Below, piece after piece: positions 43,493 through 52,728 of a stretch of 64,000 nucleotides of DNA. Numbering within the stretch: position 1 is the first letter of the stretch; every line of letters begins with the position of its first letter. The position numbers and the translations under genes are program-made. The stretch spans positions 124,001 through 188,000 of the forward strand of contig JACQZU010000017.1 in the NCBI GenBank assembly GCA_016213735.1. Direction: 5' to 3'. This DNA is from Acidobacteriota bacterium (GTDB lineage Bacteria; Acidobacteriota; Holophagae; Holophagales; Holophagaceae). The notes below the pieces were generated by a model. The model searched no databases, was not told the DNA's origin, and saw only the letters and a list, made by a program, of their open reading frames with translations.

Positions 43493-44539
43493 TCAGGGGC
43501 GAAGCGTGGTCCGCCCCCCCCGCCACGGGTGGGGCTCCAGGCGCCGGACGGGGGGCACCTCAGGACCGGCCGGACCGTGAGGCACCAGGGCCGGCAGGTT
43601 GGCCTGGGCGTCCAGGCGCAGGAGGGTCTCCAGGATGGCCTCGGTGGTCCCCCAGTAGAACGACGCGGGGATGCGCTCGAACTTGTCCTCCGGGGTGTGG
43701 TACCAGGGGTCGTCGTCACCCACGCAGAAGAAGAGGAAGGGAATGCCGCGTTGCATGAAGGGGTGCTGGTCGGAAGCGTGGTCCCAGCGTTCGAAATCCG
43801 GTACCAGGGCCACCCGGGAGCCGGCGAAGGCCGCGGTGAGGGCAGGCTTGAGGCTGGCGGTGTAGCTGGTGCCCCCCACGAAGATCCTGCCTTGGGTCCC
43901 CTGGGCGACCATGTCCAGGTTCACCACCACGGCGATCTTCGCGAGGTCCAGGGGCGGATTGGCCACGAAGGCCTGGGAGCCGAGAAGACCCGATTCTTCC
44001 CCGTCGAAGAGGCAGAACAGGACGGTGTGCGCCGGGGGGTGCGCCGCCAGGTGGGTGGCGAGGCGCAGCAGCGCGGCGCTCCCGGAAGCGTTGTCGTCCG
44101 CGCCGGGGTGGACCTTGCCGCCGATGATGCCGATGTGGTCGAAATGGGCGGAGACCAGGATCACCCGGTCCGGGAAGGTCGTGCCCTTCAGTCGGCCCAC
44201 CAGGTTCACGCCTTCCGTGCCGCCCCAGTACCAAGGCTGTTCGTGGTGGCTCCCAAGGGGTTCGAGTCCGAGCGACGCGAAGCGGGCGGAGAGGAAGGCC
44301 CGGGCTCGCACATTCCCTGGGGTCCCGACTTTCCGGCCTTCCATGCCCGGGTCGCAAAGGGTCCGGAGGTCCGCCATCAGGGCCGCGGGATCGATCCGGG
44401 GCGACTGGGGGGTGAAATCCGAAGGGACCGAAGGATTGGCGCTCCCCGATTCACCCGCCCCGCCCCCGCCCGCGCAGGAGGCCAGCATGAGGGCCAGGAC
44501 AAGGGCAAGGAGGCCGGAGCCTCGGAGGAAGACGCGCAT
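43493..44539 (-). CDS. M28-family metallopeptidase lipoprotein
   Basis: The 348-residue protein has a lipobox (LMLASC, Cys22) and an M28 aminopeptidase domain. Zinc ligands are in SAHFDH, GADDNASG and DGEESG, then the Asp in VNLDMV and the His in WYHTPEDKFE. It is probably membrane-anchored in the periplasm or at the surface and removes N-terminal residues from peptides. The Ser/Gly-rich linker after Cys22 is typical of lipoproteins. Confidence 0.93.
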   Translation of the reverse strand: MRVFLRGSGLLALVLALMLASCAGGGGAGESGSANPSVPSDFTPQSPRIDPAALMADLRTLCDPGMEGRKVGTPGNVRARAFLSARFASLGLEPLGSHHEQPWYWGGTEGVNLVGRLKGTTFPDRVILVSAHFDHIGIIGGKVHPGADDNASGSAALLRLATHLAAHPPAHTVLFCLFDGEESGLLGSQAFVANPPLDLAKIAVVVNLDMVAQGTQGRIFVGGTSYTASLKPALTAAFAGSRVALVPDFERWDHASDQHPFMQRGIPFLFFCVGDDDPWYHTPEDKFERIPASFYWGTTEAILETLLRLDAQANLPALVPHGPAGPEVPPVRRLEPHPWRGGRTTLRP

Positions 44540-44646
44540 GCGCCATTGTAACCTCCGGCGACCCGTTCTCAGGATTTCCCCCCGTTTTCAACGGGTGGGA
44601 GACAGGGTGCGGACAGGCAGCGAGGGCCTCCCTGCTATCCTTCGCC

Positions 44647-46143
44647 ATGCCCGCATTGGTCGATCGTGCCCGTCCGGTGACCGTTCCTCCCCCTCGCGGC
44701 ATCTACTGCAACCGGACCCTCAACTTCCGGGCCCTTCGGGCCATCGGCTACGACATGGACTACACCCTGGTGGACTACCGGGCGGAGGTCTTCGAACGGC
44801 GGGTCTACGACCTGGCCCTGGGCGCCCTGGTCGCGGAGGGCTGGCCCGTGGAGGACCTTGCCTTCGATCCCGGGATGGTGGTGCGGGGACTGGTGATCGA
44901 CACAGAACTCGGGAACCTGGTGAAGGCCAACCGCTTCGGCTTCGTGAAGCGCGCCATGCACGGTACCTCGCCCCTGGATTTCCCCGCTCAGCGCGAACAC
45001 TACGCCCACGAGACGGTGAACCTCCGGAATTCGAGGTGGGTGTTCCTCAACACCCTGTTCTCGCTCTCAGAGGGCTGCCTCTACGCCCAGCTTGTGGACC
45101 TCCGGGACCAGGGGCGGCTTCCCGAATCCCTGGACTACGCCCACCTCTACCGCCGCGTCCGCGCCAAGGTGGACGCCCAGCACCTTGAAGGGCGCCTCAA
45201 GGCCGAGATCGCCGCGGCCCCGGAAGCCTTCGTGGCCCCGGATCCGGAGGCCGCCCTGGCCCTCCAGGACCAGCGGGCCTCGGGCAAGCTCCTGATGCTC
45301 ATCACCAATTCGGAGTGGAGCTACACCTCCAGGATGATGACCCACGCCTACGATCCGCACCTGCCGGTGGGGCAGACCTGGCGGGACCTGTTCGACCTGG
45401 TGATCGTCGGAGCCCGCAAGCCGGAATTTTTCACCGGTCACGGCCCCTTCTTCGAGGTGGCCACCGAGGAAGGCCTCCTGCGGCCCCTGCAGGGTCCCCT
45501 CCAGCCGGGCGGTGCCTACATGGGGGGATCGGCGGCCCAGGTGGAGCAGGATCTCGGTTTCGCGGGAGACCAGATCCTCTATGTCGGCGACCACATGTTC
45601 GGGGACGTGAACGTGAGCAAGCGGGAACTGCGGTGGCGAACGGCCCTCGTGCTGAGGGAGTTGGAGGAGGAGGTGGCGGCCCTGGCCTCCTTCGCAGGCA
45701 CCGAGGCGCTTCTCGCCGCGAAGATGGAGGAGAAGGAACGCCTGGAGGCGCGCCTTTCCAGGCTTCGCCTGGAGGTGCAGCGTCGCCGCGGGGGCTACGG
45801 ACCACCGCTGGAGCCGGGGGCCGGGGCTCCGGAGGCGGCCATGCAGGACCTGCGCACGCGGCTCCTCGCCCTGGACGCGGAGATCGGCCCCCTGGCGCAG
45901 GCGGGAAACGAGTTGGTGAGCCCGCGGTGGGGCCTGCTCACCCGTGCGGGCAACGACAAGAGCCATCTGGCTCGCCAGGTAGAGCGCTACGCCGACGTCT
46001 ACACCTCCAGGGTCTCCAATTTCCTGCACGCCACGCCCTACGCCTATTTCCGCTCCCCCCGGGGCAGCCTCCCTCACGACCCCGGCGCGCCCGGGGGGCC
46101 ACCCCTGGCACCGGTCCTGGGGACCGACCTGGATCCTGCCTGA
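44647..46143 (+). CDS. HAD-IG family 5'-nucleotidase (purine nucleotidase-like)
   Basis: The 498-residue cytoplasmic protein is related to eukaryotic cytosolic IMP-GMP 5'-nucleotidases. The HAD nucleophile motif is YDMDYTLVDY with Asp36 and Asp38; motif II is LITNSEWSYT and motif III/IV is ILYVGDHMFGDVNVSKR. A helical, Glu/Arg-rich C-terminal region follows. The likely reaction is dephosphorylation of purine nucleoside monophosphates. It is divergent from the M28 gene with a 107-bp gap. Sparse occurrence in bacteria suggests an old transfer or loss pattern. Confidence 0.88.
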   Translation: MPALVDRARPVTVPPPRGIYCNRTLNFRALRAIGYDMDYTLVDYRAEVFERRVYDLALGALVAEGWPVEDLAFDPGMVVRGLVIDTELGNLVKANRFGFVKRAMHGTSPLDFPAQREHYAHETVNLRNSRWVFLNTLFSLSEGCLYAQLVDLRDQGRLPESLDYAHLYRRVRAKVDAQHLEGRLKAEIAAAPEAFVAPDPEAALALQDQRASGKLLMLITNSEWSYTSRMMTHAYDPHLPVGQTWRDLFDLVIVGARKPEFFTGHGPFFEVATEEGLLRPLQGPLQPGGAYMGGSAAQVEQDLGFAGDQILYVGDHMFGDVNVSKRELRWRTALVLRELEEEVAALASFAGTEALLAAKMEEKERLEARLSRLRLEVQRRRGGYGPPLEPGAGAPEAAMQDLRTRLLALDAEIGPLAQAGNELVSPRWGLLTRAGNDKSHLARQVERYADVYTSRVSNFLHATPYAYFRSPRGSLPHDPGAPGGPPLAPVLGTDLDPA

Positions 46144-46185
46144 GCATCAGGAAGGGGGGGAACCTCTTCCACCGGCCAGCGGGGA

Positions 46186-47547
46186 TCAGTCGGCCTCGTA
46201 CACCGTGATCCCGTAGCGTTCAGGGTTCCGGGGGGGAGCGCTGTTCCAACGCCCGTAGGCGTGGGAATCGTCCGTTCGGTAGCGCAGGACGTAGTCCCCC
46301 CTCGGGAGCCGGAGCGCTGCCTCGGCGAGCCGGTTCTTGGAGGCACCCCCGGCGGGTAGGGTGTCAGGGAAGGCCATGCTCCAGATGCGTTCTCCCTTGG
46401 CGTCCTCGATCCAGCCCCGGTCCGCCAGGTCCTCGTCGTCCCCTTCCCCGATGCAGAGGATCCGGACGGAACGGGGCGTCCTCAGGGTGAAGGGCTGGCG
46501 GCGGTCCTGGTGGTTGCCCACCCGCACGATCTCGGCGAGCACCGAACCCTCCTTCGGGGGAGCCACCAGGACCACCTGCGGCCGTTCCGCGTCGGCGGGC
46601 ACGGAAAGGGTCAGGCCGTAGTGGAGAGGGTCGCAGGGTGGGGCGGCGTTCCAATCCGCGGGGCTGTGGGAATCGTCCGTGGAATAGCAGGCTTCGTAGT
46701 CGCCCGCGCCCAACTGGATCGTCTCCACCTGGCGCACGTTCTTCCGCGCTCCACCGGCGTATTGGGCCGTGTCCGGGCTCATCTCCCAGACCCGCTTGCG
46801 GGTTCGGGCGTCCAGGATCCACCCCTGGTCCCGGAGGCGGCGCCCGCGGGACTCGCCCTCCGCGTACACGTGCAAGGTGGTGGGACGGGTGAGGCGGAAG
46901 GCCTGCCGCCAGAAGCCGTTGTCCTCCACCGCGGCCAGGCGCAGCACGATGTTCTTCCAGTCCAAGGGAGCCTGGAAGGTCGAGGCCGTCCTGGCCCCTG
47001 GACCGTCCAGGTGGACTTCCATCCCGAAGTTGGCGGCCTGTTCGCGCCACTCCCGCAGGCGGGAGCCCGCATCCAGGCCGAAGATCCGCAGCCAGCGGTG
47101 GCGGCGCCGATCCTCGGGTTCTCCTCGTCGGCGGTCGATGTTCTGGTTCCAGTGAGAAAAGGGAGTGTGGCGGCCGTGGGCGTGGTTGCTGAAATAGGCC
47201 TCGTAGGAACCTGCGGGCAGGTCCACCCAGACGTCGGAAACGCGGTAGGGGCCCTGTTTTTCACTGTTCCGCAGGGCCATCTGCCACACCACTTCCCGGG
47301 TCAGGGCGTTGAGGATCCATCCGTAGGCGTGGAACTGGCCATCCACGGAGAAGCGGTCGTGCTCGCCAGGACCGCCTCCCCGGGCATAGATGTGGATCCG
47401 CCCGGGGCCGGGAAGGGTGAATCCCTGCTGGCGCACCTCGGCGGCCACGAAATCCTTGAGGGAGACCAGCAACCGGTCTTCCGCCCGGGAGGGGCTCAGC
47501 GCGGCGGCCAGGAACAGGGCGCAAAGAACGCGAGAGATGGCGGGCAT
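46186..47547 (-). CDS. Secreted protein with three tandem repeats, unknown function
   Basis: I do not recognise the family. The 453-residue product has a signal peptide (MPAISRVLCALFLAAALSPSRA) and three repeats of about 95 residues at 43-135, 217-313 and 353-449. Each has an opening F(T/R)L..P...I beta segment, a GWI-x-(D/N)A centre followed by (V/I)W-x-M, a (L/I)xxGxYExxY-like strand and an ending xxWN(x)APP.P..YG. Repeats 2 and 3 share TDDSH; repeat 1 is shorter at its end. A basic linker (138-170) separates repeats 1 and 2. No catalytic motif is evident; a carbohydrate- or peptide-binding beta-sandwich is possible. Confidence 0.7.
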   Translation of the reverse strand: MPAISRVLCALFLAAALSPSRAEDRLLVSLKDFVAAEVRQQGFTLPGPGRIHIYARGGGPGEHDRFSVDGQFHAYGWILNALTREVVWQMALRNSEKQGPYRVSDVWVDLPAGSYEAYFSNHAHGRHTPFSHWNQNIDRRRGEPEDRRRHRWLRIFGLDAGSRLREWREQAANFGMEVHLDGPGARTASTFQAPLDWKNIVLRLAAVEDNGFWRQAFRLTRPTTLHVYAEGESRGRRLRDQGWILDARTRKRVWEMSPDTAQYAGGARKNVRQVETIQLGAGDYEACYSTDDSHSPADWNAAPPCDPLHYGLTLSVPADAERPQVVLVAPPKEGSVLAEIVRVGNHQDRRQPFTLRTPRSVRILCIGEGDDEDLADRGWIEDAKGERIWSMAFPDTLPAGGASKNRLAEAALRLPRGDYVLRYRTDDSHAYGRWNSAPPRNPERYGITVYEAD

Positions 47548-47644
47548 GACGGCTCCCCGGAGGATGCTTCCCCAAGCCTAGGTGGCCCAGGGGAGCCGGC
47601 GCGGCCCATTCGGCGAACGGGGGGTGAGGGCCGGCGGACGGTGT

Positions 47645-48061
47645 TCATTCCCGGGGCAGGTGGATCGCGTGGCCGGCGTGCCGGAGGGCCCCCAGGGCGG
47701 TCTCCATCCGGCTCTCCTTCACCAGGAGGTAGTCCGTGTCGTAGGTGGACACCGCGAACAGGCTGACTCCTGCCGCGGCGAGGGTGGAGGACAGGGCCGC
47801 AAGGATTCCCACCGCCTCGAAGGGCAGGGGGCCTTGGACCTTGAGGGCCCGCCAGCCCCCCTCCTGGCGAACTCCTTCGGGTACCCGGCCCGAAGGACAG
47901 ACCACGGACCATTCCTCCGGGGTCCGTGTCACCGAGCACAGGGGCCCGGGGGCCAGGGCCCACGGGGGAAAGGGCAGGTCCGGCTCCAGGCGGCACACTG
48001 AGAATGCTCCAGGAAGGAGTTCCAGGGCGAGGATGGGACCGGGGCCCTGCGGCGCGTTCAT
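47645..48061 (-). CDS. ACT-domain protein
   Basis: The 138-residue protein has two ACT-like halves: the second is clear in LPFEAVGILAALSSTLAAAGVS then FAVSTYDTDYLLV, the CASTOR/ACT_7-type pattern that binds amino acids. The ATG at 48061 overlaps the mfd stop as ATGA on the minus strand, so translation is probably coupled to mfd. The ligand and any link with repair are unknown. Confidence 0.85.
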   Translation of the reverse strand: MNAPQGPGPILALELLPGAFSVCRLEPDLPFPPWALAPGPLCSVTRTPEEWSVVCPSGRVPEGVRQEGGWRALKVQGPLPFEAVGILAALSSTLAAAGVSLFAVSTYDTDYLLVKESRMETALGALRHAGHAIHLPRE

Positions 48062-51000
48062 GCCAATCCCTTCCATTCTTCCAGGACTTCCTGGGCCCGT
48101 TGGACGGGGGAAGCCCCCGCGGGGAGGGGCACGAGCACCCGGCCGTCCGGTTGAAGGCTCGCTCCGGGCCTGCGCTGGATCCAGTTGAGCAGGCGGCCTG
48201 GGTCCACGGGGGTCTGGGGGCTGAGCCGGAAGCGTAGGCGGCCCGATTCCACTCCGGCCTCGCTGACCGCCAGGGCCTGGGCCCGGAGTTTCACCTTGAG
48301 AATCTCGAAGAACCGCACGCTCTCGGCATCATCCTCGGTCAGCGGCCCGAAGCGGTCCTCCAGCTCCAGTCTGTACAGGGCCAGCTCCCGCTCGTCCCGA
48401 AGGCGGGAGATCCGCTTGTAGGCCACCACCCGCTCCCCCGCCTGGTCGATCCAGCGACGGGAGAGACCCGCGGCTCCGAAATCGAGCCTCACGTCGAAAC
48501 TGCCCGTGGGCTGGCCCTGCAGCTCGGCGATGGTCTCCTCCAGGAGGCGCACGTAGAGTTCGAATCCGATCTCGTGGATTCGGCCCGACTGTTCCCCCCC
48601 CAGGAGGTTGCCCGCGCCTCGCAATTCCAGGTCCAGGGCCGCCACCCGGAAGCCCGCCCCCAGTTCGGAGAAGTCCTCCAGGGCCTGGAGGCGTTTCCGG
48701 GCCTCCTCGGTGACCTGACCCCTCCCAGGGATGAGCAGGTAGGCGTAGGCCGGCACGTCGCTGCGGCCGACGCGGCCCCTGAGCTGGTACAGCTGGCTGA
48801 GACCGAAGAGGTCCGCGCGGTGGACGATGAGGGTGTTGGCGTTGGGAACGTCCAGCCCGTTCTCGACGATGGTGGTGGCCACCAGGACGTCCACCCGGCC
48901 CTCCATGAATCCGATCATCACCTGCTCCAGGGCCGCGTCGGTGAGCTGGCCATGGCCCACCGCCACCCGGGCATCCGGAACCAGGGCCCGTACCCTCTCG
49001 GCGATGGGCTGGATGCTCTCCACCCGGTTGTGAACCAGGTAGACCTGCCCCCCCCTCCGCAGCTCGAACTGGATGGCGCTGGCCACCAGTTCGTCGGACC
49101 AGGGGGCCACCACGGTCTCGATGGCCAGACGGTTCTTCGGGGGCGTCTCGATGAGGCTCATCTCCCGCAGCCCCGTGAGGCTCATGTGCAGCGTGCGCGG
49201 GATGGGGGTGGCGCTCATGGACAGCACGTCCACGCTGGCGCGGAGCTTCTTCAGCCGTTCCTTGTGGGCCACGCCGAAGCGCTGCTCCTCGTCGATCACG
49301 ATCAACCCCAGGTCCGCGAAGCCGACCCGGGCTCCGAGCAGCTGGTGGGTGCCGATGACCATGTCGATCTTCCCGTCCTTCAGGTCCCGGAGCGTGGTTC
49401 TGGCCTCCGCAGGGTCCACGAATCGGTTCAGCATCGCGATGCGGAAAGGAAAGGCGGCGAAACGCTCCTTGAAGGTCCGGAAATGCTGGGAGCAGAGCAC
49501 GGTGGTGGGGCAGAGCAACGCCACCTGCCGGCCCGCGAGGGCCACCTTGGCCGCCGCCCGCATGGCCACCTCGGTCTTGCCGTACCCCACGTCGCCGCAC
49601 AGGAGGCGGTCCATGGGACGCTCGGCTTCCAGGTCGGCCTTCACGGCCTCGATGGCCTCCGCCTGGTCGGGAGTGAGTTCGTAGGGAAAACTCAGATCGA
49701 ACTCCGCCATTTCCGGCCCGTCCGGGGGGCAGCCCCGGCCCTTCTCCAGGCGGCGCTGGGCGTAGAGCCTGAGGAGTTCCTCCGCCATGTCGCGGATGAC
49801 CTTCCGGGCCCGGCGCTTGACCCGGGCCCACGCGCTGCCTCCCAGCCGGTCCAGGGGCGGCGGCGTCCCCGTTTCGCCCACGTACTTCTGCACCAGGTCC
49901 GCCCGCTCGATGCTCACGTCGAGGCGGCCTCCGTCGGCGTAGCGGAGTTGGATGACCTCCTGGGCCTCGCCCCCCACGGTGATCTCACCGAAACCCAGGA
50001 ACTCCCCGATCCCGTGGTCGAGGTGCACCACCCGGTCCCCCGGCCGAAGGTCCCGAAGGTCGCTGAGGAAGGCGGAGGTGCGGCTCTTCTTCGGGGCCGC
50101 GGGCAGGGCCCGGCGTCCGAAGACCTCCCGCTCGGTGAACACGGCCACCGCCGGCTGGGGCAGGAAGAATCCCGCGCTCAGGTCCAGGTGCACCGCCCTG
50201 CAGCCCGGCTCCGAGCCCCGGCCTTCGGGCAACTCGAAGTCCCTCGCGATTTCCCGGAGGCGCTCGGCCATGCCGGGGGTGGACCCCGCCAGGTAGATTC
50301 GGGTGCTCCCCTCTCCGAGCGCCCGCAGCTCCTCCGCAAGCTCCGGCAGACGCCCCTGGAATTCCCGGGCGGGCCGGGGGTCGAAGGCGATGCTGGCCTC
50401 GGCGCGCCATTCCGTGAGCACGACCGTGGGCCTGCTGGGGTCGCCTTGCGCGAAGCGGTCTTCGAATCCCGGGCAGACCACTCCTCCCCGCCGCAGGACG
50501 GCCACGGCCTCCTCCACGCGGTCCCGCTCCTGCTCCCGGAGCCCTTCCTGCCAGGGCCCGGCGAGCTTCACCCGGAGGCAGGGGGGAACCCAGTGCAGGA
50601 GCTGGCCCGAGGGCTGGCCCAGGAGGGGATAGAACAGCTCTTCCCCCGGAAAGTGGCCGTGGGACTTGAGCCGCCCCCGCCGGAAGGCCAGGTCGTCCTC
50701 CGGGTCGACGGTGAGCCCGGCCCGGGATTCCACGGCGGCCATGAGGGTCTCCGCGCTGCGATCGGCCTCGAAGCGCGGGTAAAGGCTGAGGTGCTCCAGG
50801 CCCTCCCCCGTGCGCCTTTGGGTATCGGGATCGAAGGGGGCCAGGCGCTCCAGCTCGTCGCCAAAGAACTCCAGGCGCACCGGCGCCTCCAGATGATCGG
50901 GCCAAAGGTCCACCACCAGGCCCCGGGCGCTGAATTCCCCCGGATTCCCCGCCAGCTCCGTGCGCCGGAAGCCCAGATCCACCAGGGTTTCCAGCAGCAG

Positions 51001-51468
51001 GTCCCGGGGGGTTTCGCTTCCCCGGGCCAGGACGAGGCGCCGCTTCTCGAACCAGGCGGGGTGGGGCAGCCGTTCGAGTCCCGCGAGGGGCCCGGTCACG
51101 AGCACCTGGATCCTCCGCTCCAGGAGGCCCACCAGGGAGGACAGGCGCTCCCGGAGGACCATGCCCGGCGGGCTGGATTCTCCTCCCGCGTAGGGAGCCA
51201 GGCCGGGGAAATGGGCCACGCCCGCCTCGGGCAGCAGGTGCTGGAGGTCCCGGGCCAGGATCTGGGCCTCCGCCTCGGAGGGGGCGTCCACCCACAGGGA
51301 ACGGACGCGACCGGAGGCCGCGCAGGCCTGGGCCAGGAGGGCCGCCAGGGCCGGACCGGAGCTCCAGCGAAGGGAGGCCCCGGGGAGAAGGGCTTCCGCC
51401 GGCTGGGCCAGGGCGGCTGTCAATTCGCGGAGGCGGGCACGCTGCTCAGAATCCATCCTGTCCATCAT
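48058..51468 (-). CDS. mfd: Transcription-repair coupling factor
   Basis: Mfd displaces stalled RNA polymerase and recruits UvrA. The 1136-residue protein has the N-terminal UvrB-like part, the RNA polymerase-interaction domain (VVHLDHGIGEFLGFGEI) and a superfamily 2 translocase with Walker A GDVGYGKTE (near 625), DEEQ box VIDEEQRFG (near 722) and the second RecA domain (GRVGRSDVPAYAYLL). The C-terminal domain is normal. ATG codons at 51468, 51465 and 51456 are all possible starts. It is divergent from a hemerythrin gene 70 bp away. Confidence 0.97.
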   Translation of the reverse strand: MMDRMDSEQRARLRELTAALAQPAEALLPGASLRWSSGPALAALLAQACAASGRVRSLWVDAPSEAEAQILARDLQHLLPEAGVAHFPGLAPYAGGESSPPGMVLRERLSSLVGLLERRIQVLVTGPLAGLERLPHPAWFEKRRLVLARGSETPRDLLLETLVDLGFRRTELAGNPGEFSARGLVVDLWPDHLEAPVRLEFFGDELERLAPFDPDTQRRTGEGLEHLSLYPRFEADRSAETLMAAVESRAGLTVDPEDDLAFRRGRLKSHGHFPGEELFYPLLGQPSGQLLHWVPPCLRVKLAGPWQEGLREQERDRVEEAVAVLRRGGVVCPGFEDRFAQGDPSRPTVVLTEWRAEASIAFDPRPAREFQGRLPELAEELRALGEGSTRIYLAGSTPGMAERLREIARDFELPEGRGSEPGCRAVHLDLSAGFFLPQPAVAVFTEREVFGRRALPAAPKKSRTSAFLSDLRDLRPGDRVVHLDHGIGEFLGFGEITVGGEAQEVIQLRYADGGRLDVSIERADLVQKYVGETGTPPPLDRLGGSAWARVKRRARKVIRDMAEELLRLYAQRRLEKGRGCPPDGPEMAEFDLSFPYELTPDQAEAIEAVKADLEAERPMDRLLCGDVGYGKTEVAMRAAAKVALAGRQVALLCPTTVLCSQHFRTFKERFAAFPFRIAMLNRFVDPAEARTTLRDLKDGKIDMVIGTHQLLGARVGFADLGLIVIDEEQRFGVAHKERLKKLRASVDVLSMSATPIPRTLHMSLTGLREMSLIETPPKNRLAIETVVAPWSDELVASAIQFELRRGGQVYLVHNRVESIQPIAERVRALVPDARVAVGHGQLTDAALEQVMIGFMEGRVDVLVATTIVENGLDVPNANTLIVHRADLFGLSQLYQLRGRVGRSDVPAYAYLLIPGRGQVTEEARKRLQALEDFSELGAGFRVAALDLELRGAGNLLGGEQSGRIHEIGFELYVRLLEETIAELQGQPTGSFDVRLDFGAAGLSRRWIDQAGERVVAYKRISRLRDERELALYRLELEDRFGPLTEDDAESVRFFEILKVKLRAQALAVSEAGVESGRLRFRLSPQTPVDPGRLLNWIQRRPGASLQPDGRVLVPLPAGASPVQRAQEVLEEWKGLA

Positions 51469-51538
51469 GCCAAGGGCCGGACACCGGCACGGAGTTCAAG
51501 GGTTCCCCGGGGGGGGTTCTCTCCCAAAATGGAACCTG

Positions 51539-52195
51539 ATGCGCCTCCTGGACGAATTGCGCCACGAGCACGACCTCATCGAGGGGGTGTTGGGTTCCCT
51601 TCGGACCTTCGTGCATGAACGCGCCCGGGGGGCGGGGGATCCCGCGGACGGGGTCGCCTTCCTGCGCTTCTTCCGCCTCCACGCCGGGGACTTCCATCAC
51701 GGGCGGGAGGAGGAGCTGCTCTTCACAGCGCTGGTGGACAAGGCGGAATTGCCCGGGGACAAGGGCCCGATCCCCGCCCTGCGGGAACAGCACCACGCCA
51801 TGGCCGCCCTCCTGGAGGCCATGGCCCCTCTGTTGGGCTCGACCCTGGAGGAGACCGGGGAGCGGACGCGCCTCGTGGACCTGGCCCGGACCTACGCCCA
51901 CGCCCTCTGGCGACACATCGACGCCGAGAATTCCGTGCTCCTGCCTGAGGCCAGGGCCAGGCTCCGCCGGTCTGGGATCTTCGAACTGGAGGGTCCCCCC
52001 CCCTCTCCGCAGGAGGCCGCGGCCGGGGAGGAGGGGATGACCCTGCTGCACCGGTATCCGCCGGCCCCGGATCCCGAGGCCCTTCGGGGCGAGGGGTGCG
52101 TCATCTGCCCCTCCTTCGGCACCCTCTGCGAAGGGGTGGAGCGGGAATGGTGGAACGAATTCGAATGGGAGGAATTCCCCGACCACCTCGGCTGA
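51539..52195 (+). CDS. Hemerythrin-like domain protein
   Basis: The 218-residue cytoplasmic protein has an HHE four-helix domain with di-iron-type ligands in RHEHDLIEGVL, HAGDFHHGREEELL, REQHHAMAALL and RHIDAENSVLLPEA. A C-terminal stretch with Cys (GCVICPSFGTLCEG) then acidic-aromatic residues is unusual and could bind another metal. ATG 51539 aligns with the domain start; an upstream in-frame ATG is in low-quality sequence. Roles could be oxygen or NO sensing or iron handling. Its stop is 3 bp from the convergent gene. Confidence 0.85.
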   Translation: MRLLDELRHEHDLIEGVLGSLRTFVHERARGAGDPADGVAFLRFFRLHAGDFHHGREEELLFTALVDKAELPGDKGPIPALREQHHAMAALLEAMAPLLGSTLEETGERTRLVDLARTYAHALWRHIDAENSVLLPEARARLRRSGIFELEGPPPSPQEAAAGEEGMTLLHRYPPAPDPEALRGEGCVICPSFGTLCEGVEREWWNEFEWEEFPDHLG

Positions 52196-52198
52196 GGG

Positions 52199-52633
52199 TC
52201 AGGCGGAGGGCTCCTCCTGGATCGGGGCCGCGCCGGGCCGGCCCGCGTCCGGGTCCACCCCCTCAAGGATCCAGGCCAGCGCCACCCGCTCCCAGTCCGG
52301 AAGGATCGAGGCGTCCAGGTAGCGCTCATACGCATAGGCGCCGACCTCCCGGGAGAGGAGGAGAAGCCGCCGGGTCGCTTCCCAATGGCCGACGCCGACG
52401 GCCGATCGCTGCAGGCCCCGGGCCACCACGAATTGGTGGATCTCGACCATCAGGGAGTGGAGGTCGGGATCCAGGGGCAGGAGGTTCCGCTGGTCCACCA
52501 GCACTCCGAAGGGCTCTCGGGGCAAGGCCAGAAGCCCCTCGCACTGGGCCTTCCAGGTTTCCAATTCCCCGCGGGTCACTCGATCCGCCAGGGTCAGGCG
52601 GAACCCATAGGGCTGTTCCTCGAACCGGATCAT
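52199..52633 (-). CDS. STAS/SpoIIAA-like small protein
   Basis: The 144-residue protein has the alternating strand-helix pattern of STAS-like (SpoIIAA-type) domains without the phosphorylation Ser loop: FGVLVDQRNLLPLDPDLHSLM. It is convergent with the hemerythrin gene. ATG 52633 (MIRFEEQPYGF) is the natural start; a GTG at 52678 would add 15 residues. Function is unknown. Confidence 0.6.
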   Translation of the reverse strand: MIRFEEQPYGFRLTLADRVTRGELETWKAQCEGLLALPREPFGVLVDQRNLLPLDPDLHSLMVEIHQFVVARGLQRSAVGVGHWEATRRLLLLSREVGAYAYERYLDASILPDWERVALAWILEGVDPDAGRPGAAPIQEEPSA

Positions 52634-52728
52634 GGGTGCTTGATTCCGCGGGGCCGGAAAATTATCCCAGATCTCCACCGAAGAAATAACGATCTTTAAT
52701 TTTTGATTTTATTTCAACGAGGGTGAAG

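Noticed and set aside
44250-44275. GGTTCGAGTCC, like a tRNA T-loop
   Set aside because: It lies within the M28 gene and no cloverleaf can be drawn around it; no tRNA was found in the window.
48574-51618. A 1014-codon plus-strand open frame over mfd
   Set aside because: It is the antisense shadow of mfd; no recognisable motif.
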